A stretch of 29,007 nucleotides of DNA. It comes from CAZIAK01 sp964537035 (GTDB lineage Bacteria > Planctomycetota > B15-G4). The stretch is from positions 1 through 29,007 of the forward strand of contig CAZIAK010000052.1 of assembly GCA_964537035.1 (NCBI GenBank). Direction: 5' to 3'. The position numbers and the translations under genes were made by a program. The notes under the pieces were generated by a model that was given only the letters and a program-made list of their open reading frames with translations, did not search any database and was not told the DNA's origin. Shown piece by piece: positions 10,705-18,606 of this stretch. Each line of letters opens with the position of its first letter. Position 1 is the first letter of the stretch.

Positions 10705-11151
10705 ATGTCCCCAGACCGCAACCCCGGATTCGACGACGCCAACCTGGTGCTCAGGCTCTACGAGATGCGCCGTGAAGACGTGATGCGCAAGTCCCGCGAC
10801 GCCATCAGCTTCGCCTTCTGGCCCCAGACCTTCGACGACGTCACCGCCATCATGGACTTCGCCCACGAGGACAACGCCGCGTGGCGCCAGGTCGTCAGCT
10901 ACTGGGAAATGGTCTTCGGCTTCGCCCACCGCGGCATCGCCGAGCCCGAGTTCTTGGTGGAGAACAACGGCGAGGGCATCTTGCTCTACATGAAGATGCG
11001 AGCATTCATCGAGCGCCTGCGCGTCGACTCACCTACAGCGTTTCAGCACATCGAATGGGCCGCCACCCAGACCGCCGCAGGAAGACTGCGGGTGGAGTTC
11101 TTCGAGAAGCGCTTCGGCGAGAAGTTCGCCGGGGTGCAAGCTGGGGGATAG
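10705..11151 (+). CDS. Hypothetical protein, 148 aa, soluble and helical
   Basis: I do not recognise this family. The ATG is preceded by CGGAG at about 9 nt, the codon use matches neighbours, and the product is rich in aromatic and charged residues with a pattern of amphipathic helices (for example LVLRLYEMRREDVMRK, YWEMVFGFAH, MKMRAFIERL). There is no signal peptide or membrane segment. It stands alone: divergent from the APH-like gene and convergent with the first sigma cassette, 21 bp from its last gene. The even helical content resembles small DUF-type cytosolic proteins, but I assign no function. Confidence 0.75.
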   Translation: MSPDRNPGFDDANLVLRLYEMRREDVMRKSRDAISFAFWPQTFDDVTAIMDFAHEDNAAWRQVVSYWEMVFGFAHRGIAEPEFLVENNGEGILLYMKMRAFIERLRVDSPTAFQHIEWAATQTAAGRLRVEFFEKRFGEKFAGVQAGG

Positions 11152-11172
11152 GACGGGGGCGTGTCAGGCGAC

Positions 11173-11417
11173 CTACGGGATGGTGATGAGAATCGCCTGC
11201 CCGCCAGCCACAGGCAGACCCACCACGGTCGTGTCGAGCACGTCGAGTTCCAGGCCGATCATCGCCGGAACCATCAGCTGGGTCATGCCCTGAGCGTTCG
11301 TCGTGCCAGTGGCGACGATGGCGCCGGATGGGCTGGTGACGACAACCGTGTAGGACGATGCCTGGCCAAGAACGGCCACGTGCAGCGGGAGGCTGATGAG
11401 GTCTACAGGGGGAGCGG
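11173..11417 (-). CDS. Cassette 1 gene C: C-terminal part of small beta-rich (Ig-like) protein, 5' end lost in gap
   Basis: About 80 codons are open from the gap edge to the TAG at 11173; the N-terminus is in the gap. The sequence is beta-rich: alternating hydrophobics (SYTVVVTSPSGAIVATG, then MVPAMIGLELDVLD and VVGLPVAGGQ) in an Ig-like or big-domain style. It aligns without gaps over about 34 residues, and then through the shared (I/L)DVLxT...GLP...G ending, with the product of the gene at 20345-20749, so the two are paralogues. That relative carries a signal peptide, so this protein is probably also exported. It is the last gene of the first sigma cassette. A GTG at 11379 is in frame but is internal to the conserved region and should not be taken as the start. 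Confidence 0.7.
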
Positions 11418-11517
11418 NNNNNNNNNNNNNNNNNNNNNNNNNNNNNNNNNNNNNNNNNNNNNNNNNNNNNNNNNNNNNNNNNNNNNNNNNNNNNNNNNNN
11501 NNNNNNNNNNNNNNNNN
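11418..11517. other. Assembly gap of exactly 100 N
   Basis: A placeholder gap separates the start of cassette 1 gene B from the end of gene C. In the paralogous cassette this interval is about 1 kb, so much sequence may be missing here. Confidence 1.
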
Positions 11518-11647
11518 TGACCGCAGTTTTCTCCGCCTTCGACAAGCACGTCCGGGCCATCTGGTACGCCAGGTGCCCCAGCTTGTCGCGGCCGGCGTGG
11601 GCGCTGCGTTCCAGGATCTCCTGGACCATGGCTTCGGTGGGGCTCAT
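11518..11647 (-). CDS. Cassette 1 gene B: N-terminal part of anti-sigma-like protein, 3' end lost in gap
   Basis: The ATG at 11647 overlaps the TGA of the sigma-like gene (ATGA), so the two are translationally coupled. Forty-three codons are visible before the gap. Position and coupling match gene B of the second cassette, an anti-sigma-like zinc-finger protein. The fragment has HLAYQMARTCLSKAEK, which can be laid against HLTPREMARHLVSCPEC of the other copy with one gap, sharing HL, MAR, S and E but with the two zinc cysteines replaced by lysines. That alignment is short and should be treated as suggestive. No function can be read from the fragment alone. Confidence 0.6.
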
Positions 11648-12309
11648 GAGGAGGGTCCTTTCAGTACGTCGTCGATGGCTCGAGCCAGGCGCTCGCGGGC
11701 TGTTTGCAGCAGCGCTTCCATTTCGGCGTAGGAGGTTCCCTGTTGGGTGGCGATGTCTGAGGTGCTGAGGCCGGAGATGTCCTTGGCGCGCAACACTCTG
11801 CGGTAGGTCTGATCGAGGCGATGGAAGCCGATGCGCGCAGCATGGGCCACCATGGCTTCGGTGTGGTTCTGCTTCTCTTGCTGCGAACCATCTTGCCACA
11901 CCGTCGGTTCTTCGGGGTCCGGGACCTCTGACAGGGCCAGGTCGCGAATGATCGTCTCGGCGTCTTCCTCCAGCTTCTCGGCCGCGGAGGCCAAGAAGTG
12001 AAGCGGCACCTTTTCTCTTGGGCTCAGATCGATGAACAGTCGCGAGAAGAAGTTCGTCACCAGATCGTATGAGTTCGTGCCCATGCCCAGGTCTGCGGCG
12101 ATGTCTTGAGCGATCGTGGCCAGACGATCTGAGGTGAAGTCGACGAGCAGGCGAAAGGCCGCCGCATCGTCTTCTTCGCGAAAACGCTTCAACAACGCAG
12201 CGGCGGCCCGATCGACCTGAAGATCGACGGAGAGATCGAGGGCAGACAGGTCGGACAGGGCGTCGGCGCCCAGCATCTCGCGGATGCGTTCCAACCCTCC
12301 GTCGGCCAC
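11644..12309 (-). CDS. Cassette 1 gene A: atypical ECF-type RNA polymerase sigma factor
   Basis: The 221-residue protein shows sigma-70 region 2 at about 38-115 (LLKRFREEDDAAAF, then DLVTNFFSRLF in place of the usual DLVQEVFLRLW) and region 4 at about 160-215 (FHRLDQTYRRVLRAKDISGLS-type helix, SDIATQQGTSYAEME, ARERLARAI helix-turn-helix). The GTG start at 12309 is supported by GGGAGG six nucleotides upstream; a longer open frame begins with TTG at 12342. Length is identical to the sigma-like protein at 21658-22323, with which it aligns in both regions. It overlaps the next gene by 4 bp and has a strong promoter upstream. It probably directs transcription of a small regulon, perhaps including this cassette; that is inference. 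Confidence 0.8.
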   Translation of the reverse strand: MADGGLERIREMLGADALSDLSALDLSVDLQVDRAAAALLKRFREEDDAAAFRLLVDFTSDRLATIAQDIAADLGMGTNSYDLVTNFFSRLFIDLSPREKVPLHFLASAAEKLEEDAETIIRDLALSEVPDPEEPTVWQDGSQQEKQNHTEAMVAHAARIGFHRLDQTYRRVLRAKDISGLSTSDIATQQGTSYAEMEALLQTARERLARAIDDVLKGPSS

Positions 12310-12412
12310 CGACTGCCTCCCAATAATGAACCCTGGTTCCAACCCGGCAGCGCCCTTCCCAGGCCATCAATCGGCTTGAGACGATCCGTTTGCCCGTAGA
12401 CTTTGCGGTTTG

Positions 12413-12441
12413 AATCTATGGGAGTGCTCACTGGCTGTCAA
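12413..12441 (-). promoter_or_regulatory. Sigma-70-type promoter of cassette 1 (TTGACA-N17-TAGATT)
   Basis: On the minus strand a consensus -35 TTGACA (12436-12441) is followed by exactly 17 nt and a -10 TAGATT (12413-12418), about 105 bp upstream of the GTG at 12309. An 11-bp palindrome ACGTC-G-GACGT (12441-12451) abuts the -35 box, a likely place for a regulator. Confidence 0.65.
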
Positions 12442-12557
12442 CGTCGGACGTGCCTCGATCACGGGCAAGTGAAAAAGTATCCGGGAATTTCAGCGTTTTC
12501 TGGCTGCACGACACCTGGCGAACTGTAGATGGGGGCAAGAGCGAGCAGCACCACACC

Positions 12558-12665
12558 TCACTCCTCCTCCACCAAGGTCCGCAGTCGATCCAGCGCCGCG
12601 TCCCACTGGGCGTCGATGCGATCGAGGAAGTCATGCACATCGGTGATCCGCTGGGGACGGATCTG
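12558..12665 (-). pseudogene. Possible C-terminal remnant of an ArsR-type regulator
   Basis: Directly behind the stop codon of the cupin gene, in the same frame, 35 codons read QIRPQRITDVHDFLDRIDAQ then WDAALDRLRTLVEEE and a TGA. The pattern DxxDFLxxxxxxWDxxLDRLxxLVEE is what many ArsR/winged-helix regulators have as their C-terminal helix. No helix-turn-helix part precedes it, because the cupin gene occupies that place. I therefore read it as the tail of a regulator gene lost by deletion or recombination. It is short, so chance is possible. Confidence 0.35.
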
Positions 12666-13352
12666 CTAGCTCGCTTCAGTGCGCATGAACCGCTCGTTGG
12701 CCCGCTCGAAGATCGCGCGGATCACAGCTCCGTCGGACGGCGACTCCTGCCGCGTATCCGGGTCCCACTGGCTGCGGGTCGTGGCGAAGAAGTCGCCGCC
12801 ATAGATGTGGATGCCCCCGGTGAAACGCTCCAAAGGGTTGGTGACCGAGTGGATCGCCGTGTCGGAGAGGGTCCCGACGTCACCCTCGAACAGGACATCT
12901 ACAGCATGAGCCGTGACGCCATTCTCGGAACGCTTCCAGAAGATGTTGTCTTCGCGCCCGGTGTAGATGCCGATCAGCGCCCACATCTTGTGGTTGTGCG
13001 GCATGAGGTTCATCTGCGGCGTCCAGGCCGCGGAGAAAATCGTCAGATCGTCGGCGCGATGAAACACGGTGATGCCAGCCCGCTTGGGTTCGCCCACCGC
13101 CTGCAGCATGGCCCGTGGGTCGGCGACGCCGCGAGCCAAGACCTCCTTGACTGCCGCTTGGCGATCGCTCTCTCGATTGGCCGCGACGCAATCAGCGATG
13201 AAGGGCTGCAGTGACGGCGGCGTGTGAACTGGTGGACCGCCAGATGCGACCGGAGTCGGCTTCACGGCCGTGGCTCCACAAGCCTGAAGCGACAGGGCCG
13301 CCGCCGTTCCCAGCAGCAGATGACGTCTCGAGAAAGCCTTAGCGTCGTTCAT
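12666..13352 (-). CDS. Tat-exported cupin-fold metal-dependent lipoprotein (COG5553/cysteine dioxygenase-like)
   Basis: The 228-residue product begins with a twin-arginine signal (SRRHLLLG at 8-15) ending in a lipobox-like LQAC25. The rest is a double-stranded beta-helix with metal-ligand pattern H119-x-H121 (MPHNHKMW), E134 in GIYTGRED, H168 in IHSVTNP and H182 in IHIYGGDF, typical of the predicted metal-dependent cupin family related to cysteine-dioxygenase-type enzymes. Export of such a protein is unusual because relatives are mostly cytosolic; the Tat route would fit export of a folded, metal-loaded protein. The ATG at 13352 has GGGAG five nucleotides upstream; an ATG four codons earlier lacks this spacing. 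It is divergent from the protease gene. Confidence 0.82.
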   Translation of the reverse strand: MNDAKAFSRRHLLLGTAAALSLQACGATAVKPTPVASGGPPVHTPPSLQPFIADCVAANRESDRQAAVKEVLARGVADPRAMLQAVGEPKRAGITVFHRADDLTIFSAAWTPQMNLMPHNHKMWALIGIYTGREDNIFWKRSENGVTAHAVDVLFEGDVGTLSDTAIHSVTNPLERFTGGIHIYGGDFFATTRSQWDPDTRQESPSDGAVIRAIFERANERFMRTEAS

Positions 13353-13630
13353 GGCGACTCCCAATGTCCTTGCGGGGTGGTGCTGACATCGGCTCTGCCC
13401 GCAAGCCGGTCAGGTCATGCAGAGCCGCACCAGTGCGGCCGGCCCCCTGCCGAAGCTACCACGTCTTCGATGGACCATGCTGAGCTGTCACACCGTGTCG
13501 ACATGAGCGCGACAGCCTGGACGCATGAACAGCACAACCCTGAGCCCCAGGCCCGCCACAGCGCTCCACAATCCACAATGGCTATCATCACTCGCCCCCA
13601 TCAACACCCTGCCTGGCGAGGATCCACTCG

Positions 13631-16600
13631 ATGACGTCCCGAAACCGACCTGGCACCGTCAGCCTGATGTTGAGCTTGTGTTTCGCCTGCGCGCCGGTGG
13701 CTTTGGGCGAACCCGCCACGTCAGCCACACGGCTCCCGCCCGCGGCGATTCCAGCTCCCGAGGGAGGCGGCGTCAGCATGAGCGACACGCGCATGCTCAC
13801 CCAACCTGCGATCAGCGCCCACCACGTCGCCTTCGTCTACGCCGGTGATCTCTGGGTGGCAAACCTCGACGGGTCAGGCGTGCGTCGACTAACCACGCAC
13901 TCGGGCACCGAAGGGCGGCCGCGCTTCTCCCCCGACGGCACGACCATCGCTTTCTCCGGTCAGTACGACGGCAACCTGGACGTGTACCGCATCTCTGTCC
14001 ACGGTGGCGAGCCCCAGCGGCTGACCTGGCACCCAGGGGCCGACGTGGTCCAGGGCTTCACCCCCGACGGAAGCGAGGTGCTGTTCACGTCCCAGCGCGA
14101 TGTGCACAGCGGGAGCCTCGAGCGCCTGTTTCGGGTGAGTGTGGGCGGCGGCTTCCCCAGCTCGTTCGACCTGCCGTCCTGCTCGAAGGCTGCGCTCTCC
14201 CCCGACGGCACCAAGATCGCCTACCTGCCCCTGGGCGAGGCCTTCTTGCAATGGAAGAACTACCGCGGCGGCCGCACCTCGCGCATCTGGGTATATGACA
14301 TCGCAGACGGATCCATCGAGCAGGTGCCCCAGCCTGTGGGTCGATGCAACGACACCGACCCGATGTGGGCCGACGACGCGCTGTACTTCCGCTCCGACCG
14401 GGCTGGCGAGTTCAACCTGTTCTCCTACGACTTCGGCTCAGAGGCGGTCACCCAGCACACGCGCCACGAGGACTTCCCGATCATGAATGCGTCGAGCGGC
14501 GCAGAGGCCATCGTTTACGAACAGGCCGGCTGGCTGCACCGCTTTGATCCGAGCCACACCACGACCACGCGCCTTGTCATCGGTGTGGCGGCCGACCTGA
14601 TCGAGACGCGCCCACGCTTCGTCAAGGGCGACCGTTACGTGCGCAGCGCAAGCATCTCCCCGTCCGGCGCACGAGTAGCCTTCGGCTTTCGCGGCGAGAT
14701 CATCACCGTGCCAGAGAAGAAAGGCGACCCGCGCAATCTCACCGGCACCACAGACGCCAACGAGCGCTATCCAGCCTGGTCACCAGACGGAAAGACCATC
14801 GCCTATTACTCTGACGAAAGCGGCGAGAACCAGCTCGTGCTCGCACCTCAGAACGGCCAAGGCGAGCGGCGGTATATCGCACTGGAAGGCGCTGGCTTCT
14901 ACCAGAGCCCGTCATGGTCACCAGACGGCAAGCGCATCAGCTACGTGGACAACGCCAGGGCCCTCTACGTGCTCGACGTGAAGAGCGGAGTGTGCACCAA
15001 GGTCGCCCAAGAACCCATCTACGGCGTCTTCCCCAGCCTGGTGCACAACTGGTCGCCTGACTCTCGATGGCTCGCCTACACACTGGTGAACACCACGGGC
15101 TTCAAGCACGTCGAGTTGTACGACGCGGACGCTGGCGAATCCCACGCCATCACCGACGGACTCTCCGATGCGTCCGAGCCGGTTTTCGACGCGGGCGGCA
15201 AGTACCTGTACCTGGCGGCCTCCACCGACGCGGGCCCCTTTTTGACCTGGTTCTCCCAAGCTAGCGCCGACGTCGATCAGACCAACTCGCTGTACCTGAT
15301 GGTCCTCGACAAGGACACACCCTCGCCCTTCGCCAAAGAGAGCGACGAAGAGCCCGTCGAAGACGAAAGCGCGCAGGCTGACACCGATGAAGGCGGAGAG
15401 CCTGACGGCAACACGCCAGAAAGCCAGAGCGAAGACAGCGCTGCAGGCGGCGACGCAGCCGACGACTCCGACGTCACCCCCGTGCAGATCGACTTCGAGG
15501 GCCTCTCCCAGCGCATCGTCGCCCTGCCCCTGCCCCCCGCCGCTTACACCAACCTGGTGCCAGGCGCCGAGGGACAGCTGCTGTATCTGAAAGCCGAGCG
15601 CCAGTCGTTCTCCGGCGCACCCGGCTCCAGTGACATGGCCCGCTTCGACCTGACCGAGCGAGAAGAGACCACCCTGCTCGCGGACGTGCAGGGATTCGAT
15701 CTCTCTGCCCATGGCGAGAAAGCGCTCGTCGCCACGCAGGCGGGCTACTGGATCGCACCCGTCGCTGCCCCCATCGACAAGATCAAGGGCCGCCTCGCTG
15801 TTGAAGCCATGCAGGTCAAGATCGACCCGCGCGCCGAGTGGCGCCAGATCTTCGACGAGGTCTGGCGCATCAACCGGGACTACTTCTACGACCCGGACAT
15901 GCACGGCGCAGACTGGCCCGCACTCAAGATCAAGTACGCCCAGTTCTTGCCGCATCTGTCCACCCGAGGCGACCTGAATCGGGTCATTCGCTCGCTCTGC
16001 TCAGAACTCACCGTGGGCCACAGCTACTCCGGCGGTGGCGACACCCTGCTGGAGGCCGAGCGCATCGCCGTGGGCCTGCTGGGCGCGGACTACGAGATCG
16101 TCGACGGACGCTATCGTTTTACCAAGGTGCTCGGCGGCCTGAACTGGACACCAGACCTGCGCGCACCGCTTACCGAGCCCGGCGTCGACGTGAACGCGGG
16201 CGACTTCCTGCTGGCCGTCGACGGCCACGACCTGCAAGCCACCGACAATCTCTTCGCCAGCTTCGAGAACACAGTGGGCAAGCAAGTCGAACTCACCGTG
16301 GGACCGAACGCCGATGGCAGCGACTCCCGCACGGTGAAGGTCGTCCCCGTGGGCAGTGAGGGTGCACTGCGCAATCGCGACTGGGTCGAGGGCAACATCC
16401 GCCGGGTGACAGAGGCTACGGACGGCCGGGTCGCCTACGTGCATGTGCCCGACACCGCCGACCGGGGCTTCACCTACTTCAAGCGCTACTTCTTCCCCCA
16501 GTCTGATCGCGAGGGGATCATCATCGACGAGCGCCACAACGGCGGAGGATCGGTGGCCGACTACTACATCGACATCCTGCGTCGGCCCTACGTGAGTCAC

Positions 16601-17032
16601 TGGGCCACCCGCTACGGCGACAGCTTCGTCACCCCCCAGGCCGCCATCTTCGGCCCCAAGGTCATGCTCATCGACGAGACCGCCGGCTCCGGCGGCGACC
16701 TGTTGCCCTGGATGTTCAGGGAGTTCGGCCTGGGCAAGCTCATCGGCCGCCGCACCTGGGGTGGCCTGGTGGGCATCTTGGGCTTCCCCGAACTGATGGA
16801 CGGCGGCTACGTCACCTCACCCAACATCGGCTTCTGGACCGAAGAAGATGGCTTCGGCGTGGAGAACGAAGGCGTGGCCCCCGACATCGAGGTCGAGCAG
16901 CTGCCCAGCGCCTTCGCAGCCGGCCTGGACCCTCAGCTGGAGCGGGCCATCGCAGAGGTGCTGGCTGAGTTGGAGGCGAACCCGGCGCAAGAGACTGTGC
17001 AGCCGCCGTTCCCGGTGCGTGCTCGACGCTGA
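13631..17032 (+). CDS. Tricorn-like S41 family protease with TolB/WD40-type beta-propellers and PDZ domain
   Basis: The 1133-residue protein starts with a signal peptide (about 1-26). Beta-propeller blades with the (F/W)SPDGxxIAF motif run through residues about 50-560 (for example FSPDGTTIAF, LSPDGTKIAY, two WSPDGK motifs). A strongly acidic low-complexity stretch follows (about 560-615). A core domain starts near 730 with DEVWRINRDYFYDPDMHG, then the catalytic H797 (VGHSYSGGG), a PDZ domain (about 815-905), the serine nucleophile S1020 in AGSGGD and E1080 in NEGVAPDIEV, the arrangement of tricorn core protease. It probably degrades peptides in the periplasm. GAGG lies about 9 nt before the ATG. 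Length fits bacterial tricorn homologues (about 1050-1150). Confidence 0.93.
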   Translation: MTSRNRPGTVSLMLSLCFACAPVALGEPATSATRLPPAAIPAPEGGGVSMSDTRMLTQPAISAHHVAFVYAGDLWVANLDGSGVRRLTTHSGTEGRPRFSPDGTTIAFSGQYDGNLDVYRISVHGGEPQRLTWHPGADVVQGFTPDGSEVLFTSQRDVHSGSLERLFRVSVGGGFPSSFDLPSCSKAALSPDGTKIAYLPLGEAFLQWKNYRGGRTSRIWVYDIADGSIEQVPQPVGRCNDTDPMWADDALYFRSDRAGEFNLFSYDFGSEAVTQHTRHEDFPIMNASSGAEAIVYEQAGWLHRFDPSHTTTTRLVIGVAADLIETRPRFVKGDRYVRSASISPSGARVAFGFRGEIITVPEKKGDPRNLTGTTDANERYPAWSPDGKTIAYYSDESGENQLVLAPQNGQGERRYIALEGAGFYQSPSWSPDGKRISYVDNARALYVLDVKSGVCTKVAQEPIYGVFPSLVHNWSPDSRWLAYTLVNTTGFKHVELYDADAGESHAITDGLSDASEPVFDAGGKYLYLAASTDAGPFLTWFSQASADVDQTNSLYLMVLDKDTPSPFAKESDEEPVEDESAQADTDEGGEPDGNTPESQSEDSAAGGDAADDSDVTPVQIDFEGLSQRIVALPLPPAAYTNLVPGAEGQLLYLKAERQSFSGAPGSSDMARFDLTEREETTLLADVQGFDLSAHGEKALVATQAGYWIAPVAAPIDKIKGRLAVEAMQVKIDPRAEWRQIFDEVWRINRDYFYDPDMHGADWPALKIKYAQFLPHLSTRGDLNRVIRSLCSELTVGHSYSGGGDTLLEAERIAVGLLGADYEIVDGRYRFTKVLGGLNWTPDLRAPLTEPGVDVNAGDFLLAVDGHDLQATDNLFASFENTVGKQVELTVGPNADGSDSRTVKVVPVGSEGALRNRDWVEGNIRRVTEATDGRVAYVHVPDTADRGFTYFKRYFFPQSDREGIIIDERHNGGGSVADYYIDILRRPYVSHWATRYGDSFVTPQAAIFGPKVMLIDETAGSGGDLLPWMFREFGLGKLIGRRTWGGLVGILGFPELMDGGYVTSPNIGFWTEEDGFGVENEGVAPDIEVEQLPSAFAAGLDPQLERAIAEVLAELEANPAQETVQPPFPVRARR

Positions 17033-17063
17033 GCGCTGCGTATGCAGGCACCCTCGCCCTCAT

Positions 17064-18500
17064 CTACTGAGCGCGACTGACCAGCACGTACCCCAGAAAG
17101 CTCCCCGTCGACACGACCTCGAAGTCGAAGTTGTGCTCCATGTACCAACCGATGGGGATCGCCGCCTCCGCCAGCTCTCGCCGAAGCGTCGCCGTCAGCA
17201 CGAGCTTCTCCCCCCGATCCTTCGTCTCGAGATACAGGCTGTCCAGCGCTCGAAAGATGGCGTCTCGCCTGGCCGTGACTCCCGTGACCTGATCGAGGCG
17301 ATGCGCCTCCATGGCAGGCAGGCGCCTGCAGAGATCGAGCAGGCCCTCGCTGCTGTGGGTCAGCACCGTCGCCGACTCTGTCCCCAGCGCCAGGGCCACC
17401 TCGTCGGCATCCAGCTCGCTGGTGATCTTGATCGACTCACCCCAGATCATGACGGCGCTCATGATGGCGCCACCGGTCCACAGCCACTTGCCTGCGCTCG
17501 CGCCGTACTGGCTGCTGGCCAACCAGGCGAGAGGAAACGCGAGGGTGATGTAGTAGCCCCCGTGCTCCACCAGCTGGGTGCTCCAGGTGGCTGCGAGCAA
17601 CGGCCAGGTGATGGCCGTGTAGAGCGCCGCGAGAAACGCCAACCCTGCCAGCTCCATGCGCTGGCCTCGATGCCTGAGGGCGTTGAAGATCACCAGACTC
17701 AGGGGAGCGTAGGGGATGATCCATTCGTGAAAGAGGAACGACTTGGTCGTGCCCAGGGGCGACCCGAGCTGCAAGGCCGTGTCGACGAAGCTCCCGGAGC
17801 TGCGCAGGGACTGCACCACGGGGAGGTCCGTGGCCAGGGCCACCACCGCGATAACGCTCACATGGGCCAGCCCGCACAGCACGGCGAATCGTGCCCAGCG
17901 ACGGTCCGGGCGAGCCCCCCGCGCGAGGCAGAACACGCTGACCGTCAGGGGCATCAGGTGGGCGCTGCTGTGCAAGCACGACGCGCCCCCCGTGGCCAGG
18001 CCCACCACGGCCGCGGACCACAGGGTCGGCCCGCGCAAGAAGCAGGCGACCGCCAAGAACACCAGGCCACTCGCCCCCATCAGCACTCCCGGGATCTCCA
18101 CGATCATCCCGAAGAACGCCACCGCGGGTGTGGTGGCCAGCATCAGCGCGATGGACGCCGCACGCCCCCGTGAGGCCCCGAGAAGCAGCGCTGCTCGGTG
18201 CATCAGCCCGATGCCAGCTGCCGTGCCGAGTATCGAAGCCCCGCGAAGACACTGAAACGCATCCAGGCCAAAGAGAGCACCCATCTCCGCCAGCACGCGA
18301 ACGACGGGCAGGTACAGAAAGTGCGCGGCTCGGTTGGTCTCCCCCTCGTGGATCGCGCGCAAGAAGGCGACCGAGTCGCCGCCCCAGAGAAAGTCCGGCG
18401 CGAGGATCGTGTAGGCCACGGCCACGAGCACGGCGACGAGAGCGCTGCTGCCCACCCCTGGGCGGGCTTCGCTGTCAGCGTGCTGAGGTGGCCGGTCCAT
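17064..18500 (-). CDS. Multi-spanning membrane protein, probable GT-C-type glycosyltransferase
   Basis: The 478-residue protein has about ten to eleven hydrophobic helices (first at about 20-34) and then a soluble C-terminal region of about 120 residues. An early extracytoplasmic loop carries FLWGGDSVAFLRAI, a short acidic motif placed like the catalytic aspartate loop of GT-C (PMT/ArnT-like) enzymes that use polyprenyl-phosphate sugars. Many bacterial proteins of this shape are annotated only as hypothetical. It is in the same orientation as the following frameshifted glycosyltransferase gene (which lies upstream, 106 bp away), so the two may form a cell-envelope glycosylation unit. Donor and acceptor are not evident. 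Confidence 0.7.
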   Translation of the reverse strand: MDRPPQHADSEARPGVGSSALVAVLVAVAYTILAPDFLWGGDSVAFLRAIHEGETNRAAHFLYLPVVRVLAEMGALFGLDAFQCLRGASILGTAAGIGLMHRAALLLGASRGRAASIALMLATTPAVAFFGMIVEIPGVLMGASGLVFLAVACFLRGPTLWSAAVVGLATGGASCLHSSAHLMPLTVSVFCLARGARPDRRWARFAVLCGLAHVSVIAVVALATDLPVVQSLRSSGSFVDTALQLGSPLGTTKSFLFHEWIIPYAPLSLVIFNALRHRGQRMELAGLAFLAALYTAITWPLLAATWSTQLVEHGGYYITLAFPLAWLASSQYGASAGKWLWTGGAIMSAVMIWGESIKITSELDADEVALALGTESATVLTHSSEGLLDLCRRLPAMEAHRLDQVTGVTARRDAIFRALDSLYLETKDRGEKLVLTATLRRELAEAAIPIGWYMEHNFDFEVVSTGSFLGYVLVSRAQ

Positions 18501-18606
18501 CGGCGCATCGTAGCCTGCAGCCCTCGGCAGATTCTGCTACGTGCGCGGCAGGTCTTGCAGTTCACATCCACCCTGCGCAGCGATCACCCGTCAGGCTGGC
18601 CAGCCT

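Noticed and set aside
10374..10742. Minus-strand extension of the APH/P-loop gene by 123 residues to 10742
   Set aside because: The added part resembles no family member, overlaps the start of the divergent gene and has no ribosome-binding site; family homology starts at 10373.
11033..12370. Long minus-strand frame of 445 codons across the second gap
   Set aside because: It is a shadow of the sigma-like gene and its Arg/Ser/Pro-rich composition is typical of a wrong frame in high-GC DNA; continuity over N is meaningless.
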